A model generated the notes under the pieces. It searched no databases. It was given only the letters and a program-made list of their open reading frames with translations, and had not been told where the DNA came from. A program made the position numbers and the translations under genes. Shown one piece after another: positions 9,745 to 20,738 of a stretch of 34,885 bases of DNA. Position 1 is the first letter of the stretch; every line of letters begins with the position of its first letter. This DNA comes from Rhodothermales bacterium. Lineage in GTDB: Bacteria > Bacteroidota > Rhodothermia > Rhodothermales > JABDKH01. The DNA lies in contig JABDKO010000254.1 in the NCBI GenBank assembly GCA_013002165.1, forward strand, positions 1 to 34,885, written 5' to 3'.

Positions 9745-10091
9745 GAGTCCGACATGGTTGTCTACCGGTGGTCTTCCTGAACCGCTATTTGTCCGGGTCC
9801 GGCTTTCAAATTGTCTCGCTTCCGAAACCTGATTCTGGAAGCCCACCCCGTGTCCGACAATACGTGATTGCGTTCTGGGATTTTTCAGAATGAAGCACCC
9901 GAGGTCGCGGGGTCTATCGGCAAATGCGCCGGATACATTTCTACTATTGCCGTAGTGTTTCAAACATGATGACACAATTTGAACACAAATCGTGCATTAA
10001 GTAAATGGGATACCGTACTCCATTCCAGATTCACCTCCTGAGTGTGATATCTCCGGAACTGAGTTTTACAATTAGACATGACAATTACCGC
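9745..10091. other. Intergenic spacer between thiL and the M4 peptidase gene
   Basis: This 347-bp stretch has no convincing gene, RNA or terminator. An open frame continues upstream of the peptidase start to 10005, but its encoded leader (rich in polar residues ahead of the signal peptide) looks like untranslated sequence. The region is AT-richer near 9950-10090, where the peptidase promoter should lie; I cannot assign its boxes. Confidence 0.5.
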
Positions 10092-12404
10092 ATGACCAAC
10101 TCCGGCCGATTAACGTTTCTGACCGTCATTTTCCTGCTTTTTGGCTGCAGTCTGATTTCTGAAACCCAACGCGGAATCAGGGCGATTTACTTCGACAACA
10201 ACGCAGGAGGTCCGCAGATTCACACGTATGCGACCCATGGAAATCTGTCCAGTCTTCCTACGTCTGTACTGTTCAAAACGGGGGAACTGAGTTCCGCGGG
10301 TTCATTTCAGGAATGGGCTGCAACGAATCTGGATGTTTCCCTGGCACCCATTGTACGACTGACCGAAAACCAGAGCGAAAGTCATGTAAAGTATCAACAG
10401 ATGTATGAGGATATTCCAATTGAGGGTGCAGTCTACACTGCGCACTTCGAGGATGGTTTAGTGTGGTCTGTCACCGGCCAGGTTTATGATGACATCGATG
10501 TAGATACTCAAGCAGACCTGTCAGCAGGTGAAACCTCTAACCTGCTGCTGGAGGAAAACCCCGATTGGCTGATAATGGATCGAAGCACGCTGGTCGTTCT
10601 GCCGGCATATAGTGGTGAAGAGACCCTGTTCACTCTTGTCTACAGAACAGGTGTTTTTGATAAAGGCACGAACGTGGCTGGAAACGTTTTCACCGACGCC
10701 GACACTGCAGAGATCGTACGTGTAGAACCGGTCATGGTCTCGGCACTGCCGGACGGTACTGGTACGACATCTGACGGAAGATCAGTCCAACTTAATACTC
10801 AGCATACAACAGAGATACCACCCATCGAGGACGGAATTATTATCCAGGATCTGAGGGAAGGATTTCGGCTAATGGATACGACGCGAAATTTGCATACGGT
10901 ATCATCGGGTGGATCGTCCATGGGTATGGAATACCTCTTCAATCCTCAGGACGACGGTACTATAAACTGGGCAGATTGGAACTACAGCCTCGCTTCGCAC
11001 GACGTAATCGAGGACGACAATATCTGGGAGCGTTCTCCGGCAGCAGTCGACGTCCATTGGGGTATGCAGGTAGCCTACGACTATTTTCAGAACACGCATG
11101 GCCGCACCGGTTTTGACGGTAACAACGGCTACCTGAGAGGCGTCGTTGACTACGATCAAGGTCTGAGAAATGCCTTCTGGTTCAAATACATGCCGGGCGT
11201 TTTTTACGGCGACGGCGGAAGCTACGGCAGATCGATGACCGTACTTGATATCGTCGCTCACGAATATACACACGCGGTTGAATCGTCAATTGTCGACCTG
11301 AACTACTATGAAGAGTCAGGTGCATTGAAAGAGGGCATTGCTGACATTTTTATGACGGACATCAAATTCCAGAATGGCAGGAACAACTGGTCGGTCGCAC
11401 CCGAGCTTGTTGGTCCGAATGTGCGCAACCTGCAGGATCCTCATGCATCTGAGGCGCCTGACACATTTGAGGGACGCTTTTTTGGTGAGTTCTCTACCGC
11501 ATACGAACGCGAACTGGGACTGCGCGATCTTCAGCAGCACCATAACAGCACAGTACTGTCACATTGGTTTTACTTGTTGAGTGAGGGTGGTGAGGGAGAG
11601 AATGACAACGAGGACCACTACGACATCGAGCCGGTCGGGCGTGAGAGAATGGTGGGGGTCGTCTACAAGAGTCTTTTCATGCTGCACCCGAACTCTACGT
11701 TTAAGGATATGCGAGACGCTACGACTTCGATAGTCCAACGAGAGTATGGCAAATGCTCGGAAGAGTTGAAGCAGGTCACAAATGCCTGGAATGCTGTCGG
11801 AGTAGGAGATCCGTATTGCGATTGTTTTGAAGGATCCTTCACTGGGAGGTTCGAGACGGATGATGGGCCGGCAGAAATGAAGTACTTCTTCAAGAAGGAT
11901 AAGTACGCTGTCGAGGTGACCGACTCCAAGGGTAATCCGCAGGTATTGTACACGTCATCGACGGACCCGTACCACCACGTCAGGGGATATCCAGACATAG
12001 ATGCTTCGACCCCGCAGGGTTTCATGATGAAGAACATGTTTCAGAGAAAGATTCCACTTTTCGCTTCACCCCCACCTTTCAACACGCGGAAAGAGTACCT
12101 AGAATATCGTAACGAAGCCCGAACGGGCAGGACGCGGGAGGAAGGCGAATACACGGTATACGAACATAGAATGCAGGAGGCTACCGTATGGTCAACGGAG
12201 GAAGTATGTCTCAGCTTTGCGGACCTCGCTGGCACGATCGGTGCGTTCGGACCGTCTGGATCCAGTGGCGCCAGGCAGATGTTTTTTGGATTCCCCACGG
12301 AGTTCACGGTTCCGGGAGAAGGTTCTATTCGAGTCCTGGATATACAAGAACACCCTGTTTCCGATAGCTACTTCGGTGGTGCGTTCCTGTCACCTTCGAA
12401 CTAA
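10092..12404 (+). CDS. Secreted thermolysin-family (M4) zinc metallopeptidase
   Basis: This is an exported neutral protease precursor of 770 residues from the chosen ATG. Residues 1-25 form a signal peptide ending near FGCSL; the cysteine suggests a lipoprotein, although F before G is atypical for a lipobox. An FTP-type propeptide region follows (about 85-200, with YQQMYEDIPIEGAVYTAHF). The catalytic domain has HEYTH (H390, E391, H394) and the third zinc ligand E414 in GALKEGIADIF, as in M4 enzymes. A catalytic-domain C-terminal helical half ends near residue 580, and an extra region of about 190 residues with no recognised domain follows. The start at 10092 is preferred to 10005 because it puts the signal peptide at the N-terminus. 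It stands alone on the plus strand, facing a minus-strand group. Confidence 0.88.
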   Translation: MTNSGRLTFLTVIFLLFGCSLISETQRGIRAIYFDNNAGGPQIHTYATHGNLSSLPTSVLFKTGELSSAGSFQEWAATNLDVSLAPIVRLTENQSESHVKYQQMYEDIPIEGAVYTAHFEDGLVWSVTGQVYDDIDVDTQADLSAGETSNLLLEENPDWLIMDRSTLVVLPAYSGEETLFTLVYRTGVFDKGTNVAGNVFTDADTAEIVRVEPVMVSALPDGTGTTSDGRSVQLNTQHTTEIPPIEDGIIIQDLREGFRLMDTTRNLHTVSSGGSSMGMEYLFNPQDDGTINWADWNYSLASHDVIEDDNIWERSPAAVDVHWGMQVAYDYFQNTHGRTGFDGNNGYLRGVVDYDQGLRNAFWFKYMPGVFYGDGGSYGRSMTVLDIVAHEYTHAVESSIVDLNYYEESGALKEGIADIFMTDIKFQNGRNNWSVAPELVGPNVRNLQDPHASEAPDTFEGRFFGEFSTAYERELGLRDLQQHHNSTVLSHWFYLLSEGGEGENDNEDHYDIEPVGRERMVGVVYKSLFMLHPNSTFKDMRDATTSIVQREYGKCSEELKQVTNAWNAVGVGDPYCDCFEGSFTGRFETDDGPAEMKYFFKKDKYAVEVTDSKGNPQVLYTSSTDPYHHVRGYPDIDASTPQGFMMKNMFQRKIPLFASPPPFNTRKEYLEYRNEARTGRTREEGEYTVYEHRMQEATVWSTEEVCLSFADLAGTIGAFGPSGSSGARQMFFGFPTEFTVPGEGSIRVLDIQEHPVSDSYFGGAFLSPSN

Positions 12405-12416
12405 CGGCGGACTCAG

Positions 12417-12474
12417 CGCTATGGCAGTCCACTCCTGATTGCGGACGTGTTGTATGACGCGGTGTAGGGATCAT
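12417..12474 (-). pseudogene. Relic of a third DUF6090-like gene (first 58 bp only)
   Basis: Read on the minus strand from the ATG at 12474, this segment matches the 5' ends of the two intact genes upstream (starts 13262 and 14023). It has one extra C after the second codon. With that base removed it encodes MILHRVIQHVRNQEWTAIA, against MILRRVIQHVRNQEWTAIA in the nearest gene. Similarity stops at about 12417, 13 bp from the M4 peptidase stop. The order and 20-bp spacing after the preceding gene's stop indicate a former third tandem member that lost all but its N-terminal codons and picked up a frameshift. It cannot encode a related protein now. Confidence 0.85.
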
Positions 12475-12494
12475 TAGCCACTTTCAGAATCGGT

Positions 12495-13262
12495 CTAAAA
12501 GTTCGTCCCTTCCAGCGCCGCTATTGCCCGTTCGAGGAAGGTGATATCGCCACGAAGGTTTGCACTTGCAATCGCGAGGGTAGAAAACTGGTAAAGCAAT
12601 GCATCTTTTATTAGCGGATTGTCCCTGAGTTGCCGCGCGGCGGTAGCATATTCAGCTTGATCGATGTCGAGGTCGCAGCTCGCCATAAAGCCAGTTGTCC
12701 TCTGCGCGTCATCGAGCTGATCGCTGCAATGCTGGCGAATCTCTCGTTGGATCGAATGCGAAAGAGTGGTACGAACCAGCCGTCTATATGGGGATGCCTC
12801 CAGGGCTGCCCGATCACGCTCCGACAAATCGACAGCGTAATAATCTGCCAATCCAGTTTCGACAGCCGTCTGTGGAAGCAATCCAACTGATCCTGACGAA
12901 ACGATCTCATCCCAGGTCGAGCGCGTCTGGCGAACGGATGAATACTCAGTCGCGCGGTAGGCATTCACTACCAACATAGCAGCATCCGGCGTCGGTTCCT
13001 GGAGGAGTGCAATTGTTTGATCTGCGCTGGCATTCACGGCGGCGAAGTAGGCGACGTGGTTACGCCGGCCCTGCAGGTCTTTCTGCAAGTCGGCAAGCAG
13101 GCGGTTGGCATACTCCTGTCCCCGGCGACTGTCTGCTTGCGACTCATTCCAGTTGGACACCTGAATACCAACGAATACGCCGATAACCACGATCAGGAAG
13201 TCGATCGCAATGGCGGTCCACTCTTGATTTCGGACGTGTTGTATGACTCGGCGTAGGATCAT
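12495..13262 (-). CDS. DUF6090-like single-pass membrane protein, copy A
   Basis: The 255-residue protein has a conserved cationic N-terminus (MILRRVIQHVRNQEWTAIAID), one membrane helix (about 21-38, FLIVVIGVFVGIQV) and the juxtamembrane motif SNWNE. A soluble, mainly helical domain of about 210 residues follows, with three cysteines (two of them at about 189 and 204). This architecture matches the uncharacterised DUF6090-type family; the family name is from memory of the N-terminal pattern. Its ATG overlaps the stop of copy B by 4 bases (ATGA), so the two are translationally coupled. Copies A and B are strongly alike only in the N-terminal 45 residues and have diverged in the soluble domain. 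Function is unknown. Confidence 0.8.
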   Translation of the reverse strand: MILRRVIQHVRNQEWTAIAIDFLIVVIGVFVGIQVSNWNESQADSRRGQEYANRLLADLQKDLQGRRNHVAYFAAVNASADQTIALLQEPTPDAAMLVVNAYRATEYSSVRQTRSTWDEIVSSGSVGLLPQTAVETGLADYYAVDLSERDRAALEASPYRRLVRTTLSHSIQREIRQHCSDQLDDAQRTTGFMASCDLDIDQAEYATAARQLRDNPLIKDALLYQFSTLAIASANLRGDITFLERAIAALEGTNF

Positions 13263-14023
13263 GACCTATCTCCGAGTTCAGTATCGATGAGATTGAGGGC
13301 GCGTTCGCCGACAGCGATCTGATCTGTAAGGGTTGCGCCGAACCCACTAATATACCCGGCCCATTCAGTCAGTGCAGCGTGGACACCGGGATGCGCCACG
13401 ATGGCCGATACTCCAGCCGCAGAGATGTCTCTGTCGACGACTTCCGGACAATCCTCGAGGTACCGCTCCTCGCCGTCCGTCAGCTCGTAGCACGTGGTCC
13501 AATAAGGCCTGTGGATGGCCAACGGAATCAGCCCTCGAACCAGCCCCCGATACGTGGGAGGTTCCTCAAGGCCTGTGTTGTTGTGGTCGTTTTGACGATG
13601 ATAGTCCTCAAGCACGTCGACGATGGCGCGGCTGCGCGGCCACCCGTTGCGGCGCATCTCGTCGTAGGTCGAGCGGCTTATGAGGAGCTGTTGCCACTGT
13701 GATGCGTGAAAAAAATCGACGATTATGTTCCAACAGTCATCGCCACACTCTTCTTCAGTGTCAAGAAAGGCGACCGCTCGCTCGCCCGAGCGAGCGACTT
13801 GATCGAAGGCGCTTTGCACGATACGCAACTGCTCGATTGATTCGGCGATTTCTACTCGAAGCTCAGCCAGTAGAAACCGTTCGCGAGCGGCCTCGTCTTG
13901 CGCCTCATTCCAGTTGCCAAGCTGTATACCGAGGAACACACCAAGGACTACGATCACAAGATCAATCCCAATGGCGGTCCACTCCTGATTGCGGATGTGT
14001 TTGACTACGCGGCGTAAAATCAT
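13259..14023 (-). CDS. DUF6090-like single-pass membrane protein, copy B
   Basis: This 254-residue paralogue of the downstream gene starts MILRRVVKHIRNQEWTAIGID, followed by a membrane helix (about 21-38, LVIVVLGVFLGIQL) and the GNWNE motif. Its soluble domain differs from copy A and has cysteines near residues 91 and 95 (EECGDDCW) and further ones near 175 and 190. The ATG at 14023 is used; a TTG one codon earlier is also in frame. It begins 31 bp after the stop of the large metalloprotease on the same strand, so the three genes are probably one transcript. The pairing suggests membrane-anchored partners, possibly for the protease, but no function is known. Confidence 0.8.
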   Translation of the reverse strand: MILRRVVKHIRNQEWTAIGIDLVIVVLGVFLGIQLGNWNEAQDEAARERFLLAELRVEIAESIEQLRIVQSAFDQVARSGERAVAFLDTEEECGDDCWNIIVDFFHASQWQQLLISRSTYDEMRRNGWPRSRAIVDVLEDYHRQNDHNNTGLEEPPTYRGLVRGLIPLAIHRPYWTTCYELTDGEERYLEDCPEVVDRDISAAGVSAIVAHPGVHAALTEWAGYISGFGATLTDQIAVGERALNLIDTELGDRS

Positions 14024-14054
14024 CAAGTCGTCCGCACAAGTTTATAGGATTGAA

Positions 14055-16562
14055 TCATCCACCAATCGGTGATCCGGGCGGTGTATCGAGTGAGGTCTCC
14101 GGCACCTCGCCAGAAAACTGCCTGAACAGGAATCGTTCGATTTCATCGCTTAGAAAGTTTCTATGCGCAGTGGTTTCTTCGTCACGCGATTGACTTCTTT
14201 CGAGCCACGCCACAATATCTTTCAAGTGCTGAATGCTGCGTGCGGCAACTGCCGGACTCGCAGCCCGGTCTGCAGCCATCGACATGACGGCGCGGCTCCA
14301 TTGAATCTGGACCATCCGTTCCAACTCGGCATCTACCGGGTTTCGCGATGTAGCTCCGTCAAAAACAACGTCCATTCCCCTGTCAAGGAGTCCGGTCAGT
14401 CCGGGTTGACTCGAGTCGTAGTCTTTTTGCTGAATGAGACGCGCCGATCGCTCTCGTTGCAAGAGTACTGCAACCACCATATCAACAGCTGCCTCCGCCG
14501 GCGCATACGGATCAAAGGTCAATCCGGTGTATCCATCAAACAACTCCCTGTTTGGCCAGAAGCCAGGCGGTCGGGGAGGAATCATCGATGCGATGTTGTC
14601 GGGAATTCGCAGCACAGCAGGAGAGAGCAGTCCAAGGAGTGCATCAATGGCCTGATTTTGTACTACCGCGTCAACGGGAGCCGGTGCGGGTGTTTCATCT
14701 CCCTTTATCGAATACGAGTAGTTAACCCCACCAACGAGTTTGCTTACGGCTTCTATCTGATACCGGTGCCGGAGATACAATGGCACGAGCGTTTCCTCCA
14801 GAAGGGCCAGTGGTGAACCGGCCTGAAGAACGTCCGTACCGAAATTGTCCAGAGCGACCTGCCGGACGTCCATCTCCCTGTCGAGTGCTGCGATGATATC
14901 ATCTCCGTTGTCCCAGAGGTGAGCCAACGGGTGAGCTCCACCGAGCGGTCTTGCATCCATATCTGTTATGAAAACAAGGCCGTTGCGAGATGCATCATTC
15001 AACAAGCTGTCAAGCATTGCGTCGGTGTCATCTCCCCAATCGCCATAACCGTACATGATGGATCGTTTGTCCCAATCACCAATGCCGACATCATAAGCCT
15101 GAGAAAGATCAATCGATCCGTCAAATGACACGGATGCGAGAGGAGCCGGGTAGTCCATTACAGATTCTCTTCCGTACGCTGATGTCGCAAAATTGTGAGA
15201 GAGACCAAGCGTATGACCGATCTCGTGTGCCGACAACTGTCTGATTCGCGCGAGTGCCATTTCGAGCGCCTCCTGTGATATTCTACTGGCACCATCTCCG
15301 TATGGACCCAGCAATCCTTCTGCAATCAGGTAGTCCTGCCGGACGCGCAGTGATCCCAGTGACACGTGGCCTTTCATGATCTCGCCGGTTCGGGGGTCGA
15401 CCACCGAATTACCGTAAGACCATCCGCGGGTCGAGCGGTGCACCCACTGGATTACATTGTATCTGACATCGAGCATGTCAGCTCCGTCGGGCAGCATCTC
15501 CACACGATAGGCATCAATGAACCCCGCCGCCTCAAACGCGTCGGCCCACCATCGCCCGCCGTCAAGAAGAGCACTGCGGACAGGCTCAGGGGTACCCGGA
15601 TCGAGGTAGTAGATGATCGGATCCTTGACACGACTCGGAGCTCTCCCCGGATTTTCTTTTTCCAGCCGGTGCCGGGCGATGTACCGTTTCTGAAGTCGCT
15701 CGCCAATCGGAGTTGAGTAGTCGGCAAACGAAGTCGCGCCAAACCCGTACCTGGGGTCGTCCTGACGCGGAACGTAGTTCGCGTCGGGCAGCTTGATAAA
15801 TGAGTGTCGGACACGCAACGTAAAGGTAGATGCGTCAGCCGCAACGCTGCGTACCAGTCCTCCCGGCCGGTTGCTTGTCAACGTTAGCCATGCCTCCAGT
15901 TCCGCATTCTCCGGGAAAGATTTAATTACTTCGGGATTAGGCGTCGATCGCGACTGATCGACATTGAAACTTCCCTGGCCCGACCCTGACAGGCGATTCA
16001 CAATACCCTGTGCATCGCGCACAACAAACGGCGTGACATCCACAAGTACACTTCCATCCGATTCAGATTTGATGTCGAATCCCCATAGGATACTGCGGGC
16101 AAATGCATCTTCCACGGCTTTCACCTCCGCTGCGTTCGACGAGGTAGAACGGTAGTCCAGATTCGGAGCCACGAGAAGCACTTTGGGTCCGATCCTCTCG
16201 AAGTGAACAATTCTTTCGCTCCCCAGGAGACCTCGATCAAGTCCAATATCATTTGATCCGAGACCGGCCGGCAGGGATGTTAGATACAGGAAGGGTTCGT
16301 TGAACCGATCGATCTGCAGCCAGATTTTACCTTCGGCAGCATCCCAGTACACATCGAAGAAGCCTTCATTGCTCTCAAACGATGCGGTGAAGTCATCAAT
16401 ACTCTGCTCATCGACCTGACCGATCGCTATTTGACCGAAATGCAAGAAGCCTGTAACACAGAGTATCACGATCAACCGAATCTGCGATTGCCATCGCGAG
16501 CGGTGCTGGTAACGATTCAAGGGTCCAGAGGTGCGTGCCGGGAGTTGAGATAACGTCGCCAT
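14055..16562 (-). CDS. Large exported zinc-dependent metalloprotease (HExxHxxGxxH type, DUF5117-like)
   Basis: The 835-residue protein has a charged leader of about 28 residues and then a hydrophobic export segment (about 29-48, IRLIVILCVTGFLHFGQIAIG). Residues about 60-260 resemble the N-terminal DUF5117/DUF5118-type region of this Bacteroidota protease group (FDVYWDAAEGKIWLQI, FLYLTSLPAGLGSNDIGLDRG). The metzincin-like site HEIGHTLGLSH supplies H446, E447, H450 and H456, with a plausible Met-turn in SVMDYP shortly after. The C-terminal 300 residues are helical and family-specific. The long N-terminal leader is unusual, but I find no internal ATG before the hydrophobic segment. It is the first gene of a minus-strand set with the two DUF6090-like genes. 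The substrate is unknown. Confidence 0.88.
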   Translation of the reverse strand: MATLSQLPARTSGPLNRYQHRSRWQSQIRLIVILCVTGFLHFGQIAIGQVDEQSIDDFTASFESNEGFFDVYWDAAEGKIWLQIDRFNEPFLYLTSLPAGLGSNDIGLDRGLLGSERIVHFERIGPKVLLVAPNLDYRSTSSNAAEVKAVEDAFARSILWGFDIKSESDGSVLVDVTPFVVRDAQGIVNRLSGSGQGSFNVDQSRSTPNPEVIKSFPENAELEAWLTLTSNRPGGLVRSVAADASTFTLRVRHSFIKLPDANYVPRQDDPRYGFGATSFADYSTPIGERLQKRYIARHRLEKENPGRAPSRVKDPIIYYLDPGTPEPVRSALLDGGRWWADAFEAAGFIDAYRVEMLPDGADMLDVRYNVIQWVHRSTRGWSYGNSVVDPRTGEIMKGHVSLGSLRVRQDYLIAEGLLGPYGDGASRISQEALEMALARIRQLSAHEIGHTLGLSHNFATSAYGRESVMDYPAPLASVSFDGSIDLSQAYDVGIGDWDKRSIMYGYGDWGDDTDAMLDSLLNDASRNGLVFITDMDARPLGGAHPLAHLWDNGDDIIAALDREMDVRQVALDNFGTDVLQAGSPLALLEETLVPLYLRHRYQIEAVSKLVGGVNYSYSIKGDETPAPAPVDAVVQNQAIDALLGLLSPAVLRIPDNIASMIPPRPPGFWPNRELFDGYTGLTFDPYAPAEAAVDMVVAVLLQRERSARLIQQKDYDSSQPGLTGLLDRGMDVVFDGATSRNPVDAELERMVQIQWSRAVMSMAADRAASPAVAARSIQHLKDIVAWLERSQSRDEETTAHRNFLSDEIERFLFRQFSGEVPETSLDTPPGSPIGG

Positions 16563-18606
<2,044 letters not shown>

Positions 18607-18609
18607 GAT

Positions 18610-19035
18610 ATGGCGGGTAAAATCTTTGTAGATATCGTCTCCCCGAACGGCAGCGTCTTCCAGGGCGAAGCAACAGGTATTCGGGCACCCGGAACAGAAG
18701 GGTCTTTCGAGGTACTTTACAACCATGCTCCGATGCTTGCCGCATTCGACATCGGTCCGATTTATGTGACCGTTACGGATGGTTCAAAGATCGTCTTCGC
18801 AACGAGCGGCGGCTTTCTTGAAGTGCTTGATAATCGTGTGACAGTACTCGCAGAAACAGCAGAGCCGGCGTCGGGGATAGACGTTGAACGTGCAAAGGAG
18901 TCTGAGAAGAAAGCACTGGCAGCCCTGCAGGCGGCAAGTCCCGAGGAGCGAACAAAGGCTGAAGTGGCACTTGAAAGGGCTCGGAACAGGGCACGCGTCG
19001 CGTTAAGCTCAGTCGGCTCGAAGCGTAGTTCATAG
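18610..19035 (+). CDS. atpC: F1F0 ATP synthase subunit epsilon
   Basis: Epsilon sits in the central stalk, couples rotation to catalysis and can inhibit ATP hydrolysis. The 141-residue product has the N-terminal beta-sandwich signature (VDIVSPNGSVFQGEATGIRAP, GTEGSFEVLYNHAPMLA, ATSGGFLEVLDNRVTVLAE) and a C-terminal helical hairpin (about 93-135) rich in Ala, Glu and Arg. Length is normal for the long epsilon form. It begins 3 bp after the atpD stop, and an intrinsic terminator lies about 20 bp after its own stop, so atpDC is a closed two-gene unit. Confidence 0.95.
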   Translation: MAGKIFVDIVSPNGSVFQGEATGIRAPGTEGSFEVLYNHAPMLAAFDIGPIYVTVTDGSKIVFATSGGFLEVLDNRVTVLAETAEPASGIDVERAKESEKKALAALQAASPEERTKAEVALERARNRARVALSSVGSKRSS

Positions 19036-19057
19036 GTACTGATTTAATTTCTATACT

Positions 19058-19089
19058 AAAGCTCGCGCCGAAAGCCGCGGGCTTTTTTT
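19058..19089 (+). terminator. Intrinsic terminator after atpDC
   Basis: A 10-bp stem (AAAGCTCGCG with CGCGGGCTTT, one T-G wobble) encloses an 8-base loop and runs directly into a tract of seven T on the plus strand. It lies 22 bp after the atpC stop and about 20 bp before the next gene, so it should end the atpDC transcript. Confidence 0.9.
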
Positions 19090-19109
19090 GTTGAGTCGAA
19101 TCGAATGCC

Positions 19110-20273
19110 ATGGAATCACTTCTGGAACTGCCAACGCCTGCTCTTCTGATTGAGCACTCACGAATGATGAGAAACCTCGATCGAATGCAGGAGCTCGCAA
19201 ACGCGCAATCATGCGATCTTCGGCCTCATACGAAGACGCACAAATCTGTGGATCTTGCCGCGCGACAGATTGAGAAAGGTGCCTCGGGGTTGACCGTCGC
19301 CAAAGTCGGCGAGGCAGAGGTCTACGTCGATCATGGATTCGAAGATATTTTTCTGGCCTATGCAGTTATAGGAGAGGAGAAATATCGTCGTCTATTGAAT
19401 CTGATGGGACGCGCGACAATCTCGTTCTGCGTGGACACATTAGAGGGCGCCCGGCAGGCAGGTCAGTTCTTCTCAAGTGCCGGCAACGATGCCAGTGTGG
19501 TTGTTGAGGTGGACGCAGGATATCATCGGTGTGGTTTGCCCTGGGACTCAAACGAAATCGTTCAGCTTTGCCAGCAGGTCGACAAGTCGCCGGGACTTCG
19601 CTTTCAAGGCATCATGACCCACGCCGGCCACTCTTACAAGGGACCATCGTCCGACAGTGAGACGCACCGTCAGGCACTGGAACGGGTCGCCAGCGAGGAA
19701 CGAGATCGAATGATTGAACTGGCAGATCGTCTGGCACAGGAGGGATTGAAACCTGCCGTCGTTAGTATCGGGTCTACGCCGACAATGTCTGCCTTCGAGA
19801 ACCGGACATCTTCAGACGGCCAGACCATCACAGAAATTCGACCAGGCAACTACATATTTAATGATGCTATACAGGTGGGCCTTGGTGTGGCATCGCTGGA
19901 AGAATGCGCACTCACTGTTCTTGCAACCGTGATCAGCGTTCAGGCTGACAGCAACGGTCGGGAACGGCTGTTTCTCGATGCCGGCAAAAAAATATTTACA
20001 TCAGATACGGGCTACGGAACGGACGGGTATGGCACGCTGCTGTACAACGCTCGTACAATGACGAAACTACCACATGCAACGCTGCATAGTTTGTCGGAGG
20101 AACATGGCTGGGTGAGCGTCTCCGGCGCCGCCACTTTCGATGTGGGCGATCGCGTCCGCGTTGTGCCGAACCATGCCTGCGTTGTCATGAACAATCAGCC
20201 TCAGGTTTTCATGGTTGACGGGCAGGACATAGTCGGGAAAATACGCGTCGATGCGATCAACCGGGTAGTCTGA
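19110..20273 (+). CDS. D-threonine aldolase / D-serine dehydratase-like PLP enzyme
   Basis: This is a fold-type III (alanine-racemase-like) pyridoxal-phosphate enzyme. The 387-residue protein has the N-terminal barrel with the cofactor lysine in RPHTKTHKS (probably K42), VDAGYHRCG, MTHAGHSYKG and SIGSTPTM. The C-terminal D-serine-dehydratase-like domain ends with the metal-binding pair H355/C357 in PNHACV. The metal site and length fit both D-threonine aldolase (cleaves D-threonine to glycine and acetaldehyde) and eukaryotic-type D-serine dehydratase; sequence alone does not decide. It starts 20 bp after the atpDC terminator and its stop overlaps the next ATG by one base. Confidence 0.9.
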   Translation: MESLLELPTPALLIEHSRMMRNLDRMQELANAQSCDLRPHTKTHKSVDLAARQIEKGASGLTVAKVGEAEVYVDHGFEDIFLAYAVIGEEKYRRLLNLMGRATISFCVDTLEGARQAGQFFSSAGNDASVVVEVDAGYHRCGLPWDSNEIVQLCQQVDKSPGLRFQGIMTHAGHSYKGPSSDSETHRQALERVASEERDRMIELADRLAQEGLKPAVVSIGSTPTMSAFENRTSSDGQTITEIRPGNYIFNDAIQVGLGVASLEECALTVLATVISVQADSNGRERLFLDAGKKIFTSDTGYGTDGYGTLLYNARTMTKLPHATLHSLSEEHGWVSVSGAATFDVGDRVRVVPNHACVVMNNQPQVFMVDGQDIVGKIRVDAINRVV

Positions 20274-20689
20274 TGGCTGACTATTCGGGAAGGGCACTCT
20301 GGCAAAAGATCGGCTTCAAGCCGGGCTACCAGTTTATGGTCATCAACAAGCCTCTGGACTACGATGCGCTGGTTGCAGGAATGTCGGCCGAATGTAAAGA
20401 AGTTCAGGACGGGGAGAGTTTGGATCTCATACACTTTTTTGCGGACAGCGAGGAGGAGCTCCGGGTGCTTCTGCCCGCCTTCAGACGCAAGATTAAGAGC
20501 AACGGAATGATATGGGTATCTTGGCCGAAAAAGGCGTCAGGGGTTGATACAGATTTATCCGGCGATGTCGTTCGTCGGTGCGGACTTGGTTTAGACCTGG
20601 TGGATGTTAAAGTGTGCGCCGTCGACGAAACCTGGTCCGGTTTGAAATTTGTGATTCCAAAATCGATGCGCGTGGAGAACCAAAAGTAA
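20273..20689 (+). CDS. DUF3052 family protein
   Basis: The 138-residue soluble protein opens with a DUF3052-like pattern (KIGFKPGYQFMVINKPLDY) and has LDLIHFFADSEEEL, the GMIWVSWPKKASG motif typical of the family, and a C-terminal DVKVCAVDETWSGLKFVIP. DUF3052 proteins are small, of unknown biochemical role, and often annotated only as hypothetical. The ATG shares one base with the stop of the upstream PLP enzyme (TGATG), a reinitiation-type coupling. YebC follows after 49 bp. Confidence 0.88.
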   Translation: MADYSGRALWQKIGFKPGYQFMVINKPLDYDALVAGMSAECKEVQDGESLDLIHFFADSEEELRVLLPAFRRKIKSNGMIWVSWPKKASGVDTDLSGDVVRRCGLGLDLVDVKVCAVDETWSGLKFVIPKSMRVENQK

Positions 20690-20738
20690 CTCCAGTGCTG
20701 TACAACTATCTTTTGTAGTCAAAACAGGAACCTCAGGT

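Noticed and set aside
9745..10091. tRNA or small RNA in the thiL to M4 spacer
   Set aside because: No cloverleaf arms or T-loop sequence found; short GC-rich complementarities near 9898-9915 do not form a convincing structure.
12230..12250. Sigma-54-like TGGCACG...GTGC motif
   Set aside because: It lies inside the M4 coding region, with no gene start downstream on that strand, and the -12 half is imperfect.
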